Source: Centropus unirufus (lineage: Eukaryota; Chordata; Aves; Cuculiformes; Centropidae). From it: a stretch of 64,000 nt of DNA. A model generated the notes under the pieces. It saw only the letters and a program-made list of their open reading frames with translations. It searched no databases and had not been told where the DNA came from. The stretch spans positions 1,094,891 to 1,158,890 of the forward strand of contig VYZI01000125.1 in NCBI GenBank assembly GCA_013397695.1, written 5' to 3'. The position numbers and the translations under genes are program-made. Numbering within the stretch: the first letter of the stretch is position 1; every line of letters starts with the position of its first letter. Of this stretch, positions 39,957 through 50,964 are shown one piece after another.

Positions 39957-40292
39957 AAAATCACAGAAACATTTTGGTTGGAAAAGACCTATAAGATCAT
40001 GGAGTCCAACCATAAACCTAACACTACCCAGTCCACCGCTAAACTATGTCCTTAAGCGCCACATCTATTCATCTTGTAAATACCTTCAGGGATGGTGAGT
40101 CAACCACTTCCCTAGGCAGCCTGTTCCAATTCTTGGCAACCCTTTGGTGAAGTTTTGGTTTTTTATATCTATCTTAAACCTCCCCTGGTGCAACTTGAGG
40201 CCACTTCTTGTTGTCCTATCACTTTTTGCTTGGGAGAAGAGACCATGACCCGCCACACTAAGCTCCCTTTCAGATAGTTGCAAAGAGCGAAA
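39957..40292 (-). mobile_element. CR1 LINE 3' end, minus strand
   Basis: The plus strand starts 'aaaatcacagaaacattttggttggaaaagacct', followed by 'atcatggagtccaacca', the antisense of a CR1 terminus. Minus-strand frames show the ORF2 end (SDRTTRSGLKLHQGRFKIDI, then the degraded WNRLP region as RIGTGCLGKW). The copy is 5'-truncated and frameshifted. Confidence 0.9.
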
Positions 40293-41397
40293 AGTTTTAC
40301 CATGTTAGAGCAAGAAGAGTGAACTGAAGCAACAAGAAGCCAAACAGAGTGCAAGCCTTGCCCACAGAACTACACTACAGAGCCAAATGTCAGCAGTATT
40401 CCAGGCTGAAAAGTGCCTGGCCTTCCTCCTAAACACACCTCACGGCTGCAGCTCACAGTGTATATATTTGCTCTGATTTTTGCTCCTAGCCTGCGTTGTG
40501 ACCATGTCCCACACCCATCCTGAGAACTGCAAGCCCTCATATTACTTTTTCTCCCTTCTGAAAACATTCCACAGTGTAATTCCAAGAATTTCCATCCTGC
40601 GGTTGAGGCCTGCAGACCTCTCATTGATTTCCCATGTAGGTCAGGGGAGTCTTTGGCAGGTCAACTTTGTGATTCAGTGAACGTGCCTGGAGTTGAAAAG
40701 CTTAAAATTCAGTGCGTGAGTCCAGGGAAAAGTGCCCATCACATCTTCTGAAAAAGAATGCATCAATCCTAACAATCTTTTACCCTTTATATTTTTTCCT
40801 CCTGTATCCTTTGCTTTTCCAGACTGCTCGTGTTTAGTATTCAAATCCCATTTCATTTCTCTCCTGCCTTATAATGTATTTTTAACAAACATTTTGCACA
40901 TTAAAAAGCTGTAAGAAATGTGAGTTGTAGTCATTGCACTGCAGGGGCTGAGAAGGATCAGGGATCGCTGAGCTTTGGCTCCATCAGTGAATGTGGGGAG
41001 TCATCATGTAATTTCAGACACCAAATTGCTCTCCCCCTGTTTCCGTGCCTGTTGAGCAGGAGACATTGCACTTACCTCACAGGGCTGTTGTGGAGGATTA
41101 GGGCTTTAAAGCACCAAAGTTTGCCACAGGCTTTGTTAAGCATTGCTTGATGTGTTTATTAAGGTGCATGCACAGCCCTGGGATGTTTTTTGTGAGACTT
41201 GGTTGCAAAGCGATGGTGTTTTTTTATGAAGACAGAGCTGAGCGCATGCTATGCAGAGTTGTCTATCACAGCAGGAAAGGGATACACACTCCCATGTTGA
41301 CTAGCAACCTCAGCACCTGCCCTCCCACACAGATACTCTGAATTCCACCTTACTGCCTTGAAAATTAATATCGAGGCCTCTCTTTCTTTTCTTTTAG

Positions 41398-41728
41398 ATC
41401 CTGGTGCTCCTGTGAAACTGCCTTGTATGCCAGTTAAACTGTCACCTCCACTACCTCCAAAGAAAGTCATGATTTGCATGCCTTTAGGGGGGCCAGACCT
41501 CTCTCTTTCATCGTATTCCACACAGAAGAGCTCCCAGCAGCCTTTGACTCAGCACCATCACACTGTCCTGCCATCCCAGTTAGCAGCTCACCAGCACCAG
41601 CTCCAGTATGGCAGCCACAGCCAGCACCTGCCTTCTGGGTCCAGCACGTTGCCCATCCACCCTTCGGGGTGCCGGATGATAGAGGAGCTCAACAAAACGC
41701 TAGCCATGACCATGCAGAGGCTAGAAAG
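41398..41728 (+). CDS. PHACTR1: PHACTR1 exon, proline/histidine-rich centre
   Basis: This 331-nt exon follows a strong TCTCTTTCTTTTCTTTTAG acceptor and ends at a GTAATG donor with two bases of an unfinished codon. It opens with DPGAPVKLPC, followed by SPPLPPKKVMICMP, a Ser/Gln/His-rich middle (QHHHTVLPSQ), and a helical end (GCRMIEELNKTLAMTMQRLE). The KVMICMP and TLAMTMQRLE motifs are strongly typical of PHACTR1. The central part is probably disordered, with a proline motif that could bind SH3 or EVH1 domains. The phase accepts either preceding exon. The exon ends where, as I recall, human PHACTR1 has a short extra segment before SSGLH; I did not find that segment in the following intron. Confidence 0.97.
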
Positions 41729-42234
41729 GTAATGCGTCAATTTTTAAATTACCTTTTGATGTGCTCTGTTTCCTGCTAAACTCTTTCAATATCACCACTT
41801 GAGTTATGTTGATAGTACTTCAATCCAGCTACAAGAACAGGGAAAGAATCTTTCCAGGCTTGTTTGACAAGTTTGTAGCAGAAAGGAGGTAAAGACCAAA
41901 TCCCCTGAACTCTGTTGTCCTGTTCAAGGAGCAAGATAATTCAGCTGGTGGAGATGTTGTTAATAGGACATATCTGGCTTGCAATATTTACTGCAGAGTG
42001 CATAACTGCAAAGCTGTGTTTATATGGAGGTCTGTCAAAAAAAACCAAAAAAAAAACAGAAGTAGTACAAAAATCAGAAAAGCGCAATAAAAACTAAACA
42101 TGCTACTCCATCAGGGTGTCTGATTAGTGTTACAAATCAGCTTGGAACTGCCTATAAGGACTTTCTACAGGTCTTCAGAGAGGGTCTAATATACTAAATT
42201 TTCAATGAATTTAAGTTAAATTGTATGTTTGATC

Positions 42235-42783
42235 TTAAAATAAGTATTTAACCCATTCCACAGCAGTTACCTTGTTAGCCATTTGCTTCTGGAGGAAGGC
42301 TGTACAATTGGTCATAAAAGCCTTACCCACCTTGGGGCTGGTTCTTATAACTGTCATTTGTGGGTATCTCTGATACGCTGCTTCAAACAGCATAAGTAAG
42401 GGCAACATGTTGTATAAATGCAAGCTGTCCTCATAGACTGCAAGATCAGCAAGCTTTGGAAAATGTATTTCATCTTGGAGAGGAAAATTGAGCAAGTCCC
42501 AGAACAGGGAAGGTAATCCAAAAAAATGACATGTTCTGTTTAATACCAAGGGCAGCTTTGTAGCCAGCTTATTCCAGGAGTATCAGATCATCCTTCTGTG
42601 GGACAGGCAGCCAAAGTATTTGGTCCAACAGACAAAATGCCTAATGATTGCCCTAATACTTCTTTGTGACAATGTTGCCTTTGTCATAGTTAAAAAGTGC
42701 ATAGTTAAAAAGAATTTGATTACAGATAGCAGATTCTCCTTACTGCATGAAAAAGAGTCAGGGAACCAGGGGCTGTCCCACAT
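42235..42783 (-). pseudogene. Antisense decayed coding block B, unidentified
   Basis: One minus-strand frame stays open over about 183 codons except for a single TGA at 42583-42585. The second part has protein-like composition with a short FPKLA motif in a helical context. It does not match PHACTR1 or CR1. It may be the 3' part of the block at 46.2-45.6 kb, separated by a CR1 insertion and other sequence. A fossil nucleoprotein-type gene from a non-retroviral RNA virus (bornavirus-like) is one possibility, judged only from a few short motifs by memory. Chance open frame is the main alternative. Confidence 0.2.
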
Positions 42784-43965
42784 TTAGTTTAGTACCAGAA
42801 TAGTGCGACCTCTGTAGTTATATCAGGGAGGCTGATGTTTCTGCCACATAGCGGAATTATCTGCTGTGATGGAGTTTCCCGTTCCCATCAGCAAAAGGGC
42901 TGTAGCATTCGGATTGCAAAGAGGGCCTCCCCCTGCCATGTCCAGTGACTAGCAGGGCTGGTCAGATTCATTTGCATCACCCCAAAGCTTGATCCAGCAA
43001 GCACAGAGGGTAGCAGATGTCTCCCAAAGGCTCCCTTAGGGCTGCTTTGCTCACACTGAACCCAGCATAGGTCAGACGCCGTACTGTCTGGCTCACATTG
43101 TGTGCAGAAGGTACTTTGTTACCCTGAGCCCAGTGACATCTCTCTGAGTATGACTTCACTGTGGCATCTGTTGCCCTACAGCAATGAATGCTCCAATATT
43201 TGGGCATCCATCAGGTTTGTGTCTACTAATATGTTTCACTAATTTAAAGAAGGTGATGCTGTTTGCTTTTAACTATTAATTTTAAGCTGAATCCCTGCTG
43301 CTTGTTAAAAACTCAATAAGCAAGGATTCATTTCCCAAAACGAAGCAATTGTCTCCCTTTGCAGAAGAAAATAAGAAATGGTTGTGGTGCTGGTATTTCA
43401 CATTTAAAATGAAAATGAGTCCTAGTTCATAATATTGCAGGTGGTTGACTTTTCATTGTCTTCTTCCGTTGATTAACTGTTATTTCAATCATGAAATAAA
43501 GTATTGAGTACTTCAGTTTTTCTCTTCATCAAAACAAATCAATAACATTTCCATTCACAAGAGATAAAAATCACTGATGACTTTCCTCTGCAGTAGCAAT
43601 TGTTATTTTCATAGTGTTTACAGGTAAAATGGCCTATGGAACTGACACTTACTGTTAAGTTCTTAAATTGCTTTTTCAAGCCACTTTGTGATCTTAGGAA
43701 ATCTGCTAACTCTTATTGAAGATGCGTGCAGATTTTTAAGATATATGTATTTAACTTGGGAGAGGGTTGTTTGCATGAAATGCTGCTGTTTTGTTTTGAC
43801 AGTAGTTCTTTTTCTTTAATTGTATAAATTCTGAATTTGCCTAGCAGAAATCACACTACACTATTTGTCCTTGACACTTCAGCCCAGAAGGCTTGGGGGC
43901 TTTCTAAAACTGCTTTCCTCTACACAGAATTTTGTAGTGTGCTCTCACCTGTTGCATACGTAGGA

Positions 43966-44345
43966 TGGAATCACAAGGTCATAGAATAGCTGGAGTTGGA
44001 AGGGACCTTAACAATCACCCAGTTCCATCTCCCACCAGACCAGGTTGCTCAAAGCCTCATCCAGCCTGGCTTTGAGCACCTTCAGGAGTGGAGCATTCAC
44101 AGCTTCTCTGGGCAACTTGTTCCAGTGCCGTCACCCTCATACTAGAAATTTTTTTCCTAATGTCTAAACTAAATCTACCCTGTTTCAGCTTAAAACTGTT
44201 ACCCCTCATCCTATCCCTGAACTCCCTGATAAAGGTCCCCTGCCCAGCTTTCCTGTAGTCCCCTTTAAGTACTGGAAAGCTGCTCTGACTTCTCCCTTCT
44301 GTTCTCTAGGCTGAACAAGTCCAACTCTCAGAAAGATCCTTAGCT
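43966..44345 (-). mobile_element. CR1 LINE 3' end, minus strand
   Basis: The plus strand reads 'gtcatagaatagctggagttggaagggacctta', then 'accaggttgctcaaagcctcatccagcctggctttgagcacct' and 'ctctaggctgaacaagtcca'. These are the antisense of the CR1 3' UTR, the ORF2 C-terminus and the preceding RT tail, in order. The 5' end is truncated near 44345. It sits between the two antisense coding blocks on the same strand. Confidence 0.92.
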
Positions 44346-45616
44346 TTACTGTTCCTTCCAGGATAACATAGTACTGGGTCAATAACCTTGAGGAGATGAG
44401 AAAGCCTGACAAGTCTCTAAGGCACCTTTTAAGGAAAGCCAAGTTCATAGGCAGCATTTAGTTTTGCTGGTCTCAGTCTTTATCTCAAACAAATCCTACA
44501 ACATCATTGAATAATTTACATGATGCTGCAGTAAAGCTGCTTCCCAGTCTGGTAACTTGAAGGATTATTTAGGGTAAGATTTTATTTTTAATAAGAGAAG
44601 ATCATGTAGACAAGTGCAAATCAGTTTTCTGCTCTAAACTTTTTTCCCTTTGGGAATTTTTTTCTGCTCTCTGTCTGATTTCTTTGGTCCTTGTGCAGTG
44701 GAAGCTCCTCAAGTCTGTTAAACATCATTCATGTTCACTGAATCCATAATTCAATTTGAATGCTCATTTTTCCCAATAAACTTGTCTTAGACCTACTACT
44801 CTTCACTCCATCAGGACCGTAAGTGTGAACAGGAACAAAGAACAAAAGACGGAACCATTTCCTCCCTCTAGCAATCTGGATTTATTTAATTATTTTTTTT
44901 TGCTTTCACAGTTGAGGTCTCTGGAATTTGGATAGTCTAAGAGCATATGAAGACTGATACTTAAAATCAGTGCTTTGCCAATGAGCTAGAGGCTTGCCAG
45001 ATTAAAATGAGCTGTCCCTCTGTACCAGCCTGGAAAGCTGAAGTTATTTTGCTGTCCTTGACTTTCAGAAAGCTACTGAGCTTATCCACTGGTATTTTCC
45101 CCTTTGCAGGAATGATTACATGTTACTGCCTCGCCTAGATCTAGTACATATTAATAAGATAATGTCTTCAGGTACATTAATAGCCTGTAATAGCTATTCA
45201 TGTCCTACTTCTTCTTATGACTTAAAATGGCCGTTCATTCCTGGATTTTTTAATTCATGTTTTATGACAGACACTATAGACCATTAAGGTCATTTGCACA
45301 CATAACACTTTTGATTGCAGGCATTTTCCAGTACTCGTAACATCTACTCATAACCTAGTCTCAGAAGGGCAATCTATCCTTTGTCATAGTGTGACTGTTA
45401 TGGCATGTCATTTGCGCTGCCAGTTTGCTTCTGTTTTCCCTGATAAATTACCAGATTTATGAGAGATTATGTTAAAGCAGAAAAAAGTGTAATTTCCACA
45501 AAACTCTTTTTCTGCAGCCTCCATTGCCAGTTAGTGCCCTTCTGCAAATGGCTCTCCTTCAGCCCGAAGGATGTGAGTCAAGCATAAGAAAACTCTGGAC
45601 TCTGGCATAATTTTTA

Positions 45617-46234
45617 CCATTTCAGAATGCATTTTAAGGGTTTGTGAAAATCTGATAAACCCTGGCACCAAAATCCAGGGAAGGATTGATCCTCCTTGTT
45701 GAATTGAATTTGAGAGGCAAGACTGCCCAAAAGCCATGCATCACAAGCAGTGGCAAAAGAAGCTTTAGAAACCCTCTTGTGTCACCAGAATGTATCTTTA
45801 ATTTTGATTTAGAGAAGCATCTTCTTCATCTGAAATAGCCTTATTTTATACCTTGCCCATATAGCTTTTGGTCTGTCTCTAAGACCACAATTGGTTTCAA
45901 TTACTCTGTGGGCTCTTATATATTCTTGACTGAATAGAGGCCTCAGTTTGTTCAACATCAGCACTAAAGAGCTATTAAGTGGCAATACCTCACCCTGAGC
46001 TAGAACTGCACCTGTGACACAGCACTGAAAAAGCACTGTGTCCACAAAGACAGTGTGTGAGACCAGTTCCTCTGGGACACCCAGTTCAGCATTAGGCTGT
46101 AGATTTATGAAATAAAATGCATTAGACATTCCTGCTAATGTCTGATAAATCTTATAAAACATATTTGAGTCAGAAGACATTTTATCTTCCATAAAACTTG
46201 TCGAGATAATTACTTTTTGTCTGAAATTTAGCAT
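45617..46234 (-). pseudogene. Antisense decayed coding block A, unidentified
   Basis: An intact minus-strand ATG frame of 141 codons (46234-45809) is preceded closely by a stop. Beyond its stop, the same frame stays open for another 55 codons after only two stops, and reading continues with scattered stops to about 45400. Alternating open frames (for example 45737-45531) suggest later indels. Composition is protein-like, with a CC pair near codon 71 and a WLLGSL motif further on. It is unrelated to PHACTR1 and CR1. A fossil RNA-virus nucleoprotein-type gene (bornavirus-like) is a tentative idea from motif spacing only. A length of 141 codons alone can arise by chance in 64 kb. Confidence 0.25.
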
Positions 46235-47228
46235 TGACTAAGGATAGATACACTTAATATTTGTAGCTCGGCCTTCTCTCGCGCATATGCCTGCATTGTA
46301 GTAATGTGTACACAATGATTTAAAGGGTATTTTTTTCTCTTTTTTGTGTTAACTGAGAAGTTCAGAAGAGCGTACTGTGAATATGAGAACATGCTGATAA
46401 ATATGTAACTCTTCATTCCAATATTAAAGAGCCTGGGATGACAGAGGAGTAGGGGGCATTTTTTCCCCACTATATTTTACAATATGGGATATTGTTTTTT
46501 CTCTTTTTTGGACTATGTCTCTACCACGAGTCACTCATCTACCTAAGTTCTGATTTTTCATTAATTTTTTTTCTCACTACAAATATTCCAAGCTAGAGTA
46601 GTGTGGCTTTTTTGTTGTTTTGTTCGTGTAAAGGTGATGCAACAGTAATTGCAAATGGTTGTACTAGTCAGCTATGAACTATTCAAATCTACGTCTTAAG
46701 ATACATTTATCTTCTTAAAACAAGCACTTACTTAGCTGTAGCTTTGTTCTTTAATTTTATTGCAAAACATGAAGCTGATTATAAATGGGCAGTTTGAAAC
46801 AATAGTGTGCTTCTTTGATAAATAATGCTAAAAAAAATATTTACCCCCTGACCGTGTTGATTTTTTGCTAATAACTCAGAGGAATTTATACATAATGGAA
46901 GTATCCAGTGACCTTGATTTGTCTTTCTGAAGTATACTGCAATTCTGCATGTATTTCACAAGTGCTTTGCTTAGACAGCTGACTTTGTCAGAAAGATGTG
47001 GAAAATGCTGATTTTAATCAAGAAGAACACAAAACACTAGGAAAAATGAGGGGCTTGAAATAGAAAGTAGTATTATCAAGAAAGTGGATGATTCAGAAAA
47101 ACTGCGATAAGAAGCTGCCTATTTTGAGATCACTAGTTCAAATAAAGATCTAACATGTTAATTTGTAAATCTTGTTGCTGTCCGCTATCTGCTTGATAAC
47201 CTGGTGAACAACTTTGATATCTGCTACC

Positions 47229-47254
47229 CCTCATGGGTGAGCACACCCATGAGG
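47229..47254. repeat. Inverted repeat, 11-bp arms
   Basis: CCTCATGGGTG and CACCCATGAGG pair perfectly around an AGCA loop. It is in intron sequence. Confidence 0.8.
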
Positions 47255-49123
47255 ATGCATCTATAACCTATAAACATCCTTCACAGAACAGGGGAGAACC
47301 AAATGGTCCTGGAGGCTGGGCAATATTTGGTTCCTTTCATTCATACTACCAGAAGGGACTTAGTGAACTCGGACTTACTCCCTATGTATCTGTGTATGTA
47401 TTGTTTGTAAATTAACTGAATGATCCAGAGGTTGTGTTCACCATTGAAAGCTTTTTATTTCCTTTTTTTTAGCAGCATTAACAGAATTTCACAATGTTTC
47501 AGTTTCTCTTGGAAATTTAAAATGTTTGAGCCAAATGCATAGGACTCCAATACAAAAATTCGCAAGCCGGTTCTCCATGAATCTTTCATACTTTGTGGTG
47601 CAAAACATGGATTATAACTAAGGAAATGGAATGCCTCTCTTCAAGGCATCCAGTAAAGCTTTGCATCTCATCGTTGGTTAGTTTGCAATAGTAAATCTTG
47701 CAATTAACAAAATTATTTCCTTGAAGAAAGAGAAATATTGCAAGTTAACTCAGTAGAAGATCATTTAAAGAGAAGAATACAACGTTTTTTCAATATGCAG
47801 GATGCCTCTAGTATTCTCAATAGGATAAAACATTCAAGGGAATTGAGGCTATTCAGCAGTCGATAAGTTCTGGACCAAATTTATGTGCTCAAAGTGCAAC
47901 TTGGCCAGCACATCTGACTTCACACCTACATTATTGTGGAAAATAAAATGGGAGTTTAACACAGATAGGGTACCCTAAATGGCGATGTTCCCCACTTTTT
48001 TATAGTTGTTGCCTCTGCTGGAGCATAAGAGAGTGGTTTCCGCTGACTTGCAGATAAACCTGAGTCGCCATCATTTTTACCTGCCAGTCTCTCATTTTGT
48101 ATTGGAAAAGCAACATGAGCTATTAAACGGGTTATAAAATGGGTTGGGAAACTTGGTTCTGTTCCTGACTTTCCCTTTCACCTTTTGTTTGACTTCGATC
48201 TTTCCCTCCTCATGTTCCTGTTTTCCTACTTGTATTGATACATACCTTGGTAAAGGGCTTTGAAATCAGTGCACAAACAGAGCGAGGTGGTGGCAGTACT
48301 GACCACAGGTTTGAACTTACTAAGCTGCAGAAAATGATCAATCACACTTGTAGTGACAAAAGAAATATGATGTTAGCTCCAATTCAGTTTGATCTCCAGC
48401 ACTTGAACAGAGCAAGCAGCCAGAGCAGGAGAAGGGATGTAGTGTCACTGCAGCCCCCAGAACATATAACTGTGCAATTAGCTAACAAACCTTCTAGGCT
48501 TTAGCTCCCTCCTGCTGTTATTCTCACCAGTCCCCAAAGTCTCTTTTTCTAAGCCCAGTTTCATGCACTCGGTCCCCTCTGCTTTAGAGGGTTGTGCCCT
48601 TGCCTTACCCTCAAGTCAGTCAACATCTTCTTGCCCAAACAGCACAAATCATGATTTCCTTCGGCTTTTCTAGAATCCTCCTCTGCAGTCCATATTCTTC
48701 CTTCCTCTCACTGTCTTGCTCCACCTTTTGCATTCAAGTGAGACATTTTTTCCTTAATGCCTGCATGCCAGCGGAGACTTCACACAGATACTGGGCTGAA
48801 GCCGTGCTTATCACTCCAAGTATCTGCTGCAGTTCTCACTAAGCCTTGAGACTCTATTTACTGCAGATCTTATATTCTCAGTCTTGGCTCCCAATATTTC
48901 TTCCTGCATGCTGTCCTAACAAGTGTTGTACCTTAAATCTAATTTATAGTTGGTTGAAACCCATTAGATGCCTTACTGGCCATGAAGATCTTTCTGTCCT
49001 TGTTTCTTCTCAGAAAGGGATGAAAGTCTGCTGCTTTCCTACATACTGCAAGGCAAGCAGCTCAAGTCTCCCATTGAAATGTTTCCTTTACTGTATGTAT
49101 TCTTTATTTTTCTTTCCCAACAG

Positions 49124-49332
49124 CTCTGGTTTACACCCAGGTGAGAGTGTTACAAAAACAGGACCTGGGGGCCTTCCCGACATGAGACAAGTGCCAACTG
49201 TTGTGATCGAATGCGATGACAATAAAGAAAATGTGCCTCATGAAACCGACTACGAAGATTCTTCCTGCCTTTATGCAAGACAGGAAGAGGAGGAAGAGGA
49301 AGATGAAGATGAGGATAACTCACTATTTACAA
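49124..49332 (+). CDS. PHACTR1: PHACTR1 exon, acidic segment
   Basis: This 209-nt exon follows a TTTTTCTTTCCCAACAG acceptor and ends at a GTAAGA donor. Joined in frame to the exon at 41398, it encodes SSGLHPGESVTKTGPGGLP, then RQVPTVVIECDDNKENVP and DYEDSSCLY, ending in a run of Glu/Asp (six Glu then alternating Asp/Glu) and NSLFTS. The VVIECDDNKENVP motif is diagnostic of PHACTR1. The acidic run is encoded by an almost pure purine tract, so its length may vary between individuals or species. The longer open frame that spans this exon (48846-49490) includes intron on both sides and is not the real boundary. Confidence 0.97.
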
Positions 49333-50807
49333 GTAAGACTCATTCCATATTCCCTTCTCATTTATTCAATTTTTCCCCTGAACTCTCAGTACATAAAGGA
49401 AACACAAGACCGGTGAATTTTCTTTCTTCACCATGCCTTTTACATCATTCAGGGTTTGGCTGCATGAGGAGGCTTTGTAAATTAATGTAAAATAACAAGT
49501 AGTATGAATTTATACTGATTTCCCTAATCCTCACGAATCCCTGTCTGAGTAGCTTTCAGACAGAATTGAAATGTCTGGTTTCGGCTTACAGTGGTTCACT
49601 TCCAAATTGACTTCTAGATTCACTTTTCCAAGTGTCCGTGGCGTAGAGAAGCTCTGTCTTTGGCTTAAGTCAAGATCAGCTCAAGAGTTAGTTCAGGAGG
49701 ATTAAGTGCCAATGATCAGAGCTTTTATAGATAGTTAGTATTATATCATATAAGTCCGCAAACCCATGGAAAAGGATCATGGTCAGAGAACTGGGCTTAG
49801 ACGTTAAGAGAAAAGGTTATTTGATAGCCATAACAGTTACTGACTTGAGGTCCCTTCCTGACCTATCTGAGAAACCCATCTTCTCTCTCAGTGTGGTATC
49901 ATAGGACTCTCCCGTGAAGATGAATCACCATACTTTCTGTATGACAACTATCTGCAGGATGACAACTAGTTGTCATCCTGCAGGTCAAGTTGAAGTTTAA
50001 GGTCCTTGGATTTCTTGTAATTGGAAAGCTGGAAGCCATAAAAACTACACTCTTTTTGAAACACACACAAAGAATTGTCTAAAATGGGTTTATTTCATCT
50101 CCTCAGAATCCCCTCTTACCTGGCAAGTGAAATTAAGCAGTCTTTGCTCTTAAACTAAGAAACAGAGCAGAACTGCCCTATCTTGTGCTCTCCCACCAAA
50201 GCCCAGAACCTTTGTTGGCTGTGCCTTGCTGTCTGCTTGCATCTTGATTCCTGATCAAACTGCTTTGGATGCAAGCTTGATCCACAAAAGACTACTAGTT
50301 TTCACGGTGTCTTTGCCACTGTCACTGCCTGCAAAGCAGCATCAATCAGTGCACGTAGAGATCTGTACTGCTTCTGGTTGACTTTTGATTCCTTTTAGTG
50401 CTAGCTTGGGTGTCTGGATATTACAGTGCAAGAGAGAGACATACCTCTCTTTCCACATGCTGCAGCTCTGCTGTCTGCCCAGATTCTGAGGCTGAATTAT
50501 TCATTCCATTGTGTGGTTCAGAAACACTGTGCTAGAGAAAGCTACAGATGCTACTAGCAATTCTGAAACAAGCTTCACTCCCCTCTATAGAACAATATTT
50601 TCATTTCTTTTTCTTGTATGCCTACCATAATTATGATATCAATTGAGGTTAATTGAGCACGTGAAGTTAATTGATGTCCCTTTTCTCACAGTCCATACCA
50701 GTGAAAATGAGAGCCTAGTATAACTCCCTTGGCTAGTATTTCTCTGCCTGCTGCATGCTGCGATGAAATGACACCTCCTTTGGCAGAGCCTCTCCTCTCT
50801 CCCACAG
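49333..50807 (+). other. PHACTR1: PHACTR1 intron
   Basis: This is a 1.5-kb intron with a GTAAGA donor and a TCTCCTCTCTCCCACAG acceptor. It contains the 32-bp palindrome described separately. No coding exon or transposon is seen. Confidence 0.9.
49941..49983. repeat. 32-bp perfect palindrome with extra direct copy
   Basis: Bases 49952-49983 form a perfect palindrome with 16-bp arms and no spacer (arm CTGCAGGATGACAACT centred on CTAG). The ten bases ATGACAACTA inside it also occur as a direct copy at 49941-49950, giving three related copies within 43 bases. Confidence 0.95.
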
Positions 50808-50964
50808 GCTCCCTGGCAAGGAAAGTCTGCAGGAAGGATTCTTTAGCAATCAAACTAAGCAACAGGCCTTCCAAACGAGAGCTGGAGGAAAAGAACATCC
50901 TCCCCATGCAGACTGATGAAGAGAGGCTTGAACTTAGGCAGCAGATTGGGACAAAGTTAACAAG
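50808..50964 (+). CDS. PHACTR1: PHACTR1 exon with first C-terminal RPEL motif
   Basis: This 157-nt exon follows a CTCTCTCCCACAG acceptor. It encodes SLARKVCRKDSLAIKLSNRP, then the RPEL core NRPSKREL, EEKNILP, and the helix ERLELRQQIGTKLT. RPxxxEL motifs bind the hydrophobic cleft of G-actin. In PHACTR1 this motif is followed by two more RPELs and the C-terminal PP1-binding segment, none of which I found downstream. The exon ends with two bases of an Arg codon. The donor is GTAGGA, weaker than the other PHACTR1 donors here (A to G change at intron position +4). Confidence 0.96.

Larger units (their letters stand above)
32021..41397 (+). other. PHACTR1: PHACTR1 intron
   Basis: A long intron from a GTAAGT donor to a very strong pyrimidine tract and TTTTAG acceptor. 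It contains two minus-strand CR1 pieces, a short (AT)n(GT)n microsatellite, a purine-rich direct repeat and a small coding-like ORF ending on AATAAA. I found nothing supportable in 35200-36900 or 37100-39900. Confidence 0.85.
41729..49123 (+). other. PHACTR1: PHACTR1 intron
   Basis: This intron contains a minus-strand CR1 copy, an inverted repeat and two antisense decayed coding blocks (listed separately). The human protein has about a dozen extra residues at this junction, presumably from a microexon. I searched by eye for a matching short exon in this intron and did not recognise one. Nothing else supportable was seen. Confidence 0.8.

Noticed and set aside
41358..41779. Two overlapping frames extending past the PHACTR1 exon
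   Set aside because: The true exon is set by TTTTAG and GTAATG splice sites. The second frame is a shifted shadow.
42670..42715. Short direct repeat CATAGTTAAAAAG
   Set aside because: A simple 13-base duplication with no further structure; not worth a separate feature.
48846..49490. 214-codon frame taken as a single gene
   Set aside because: Only 49124-49332 is real coding sequence (PHACTR1 exon with clear AG and GT borders). The rest is intron read through by chance.
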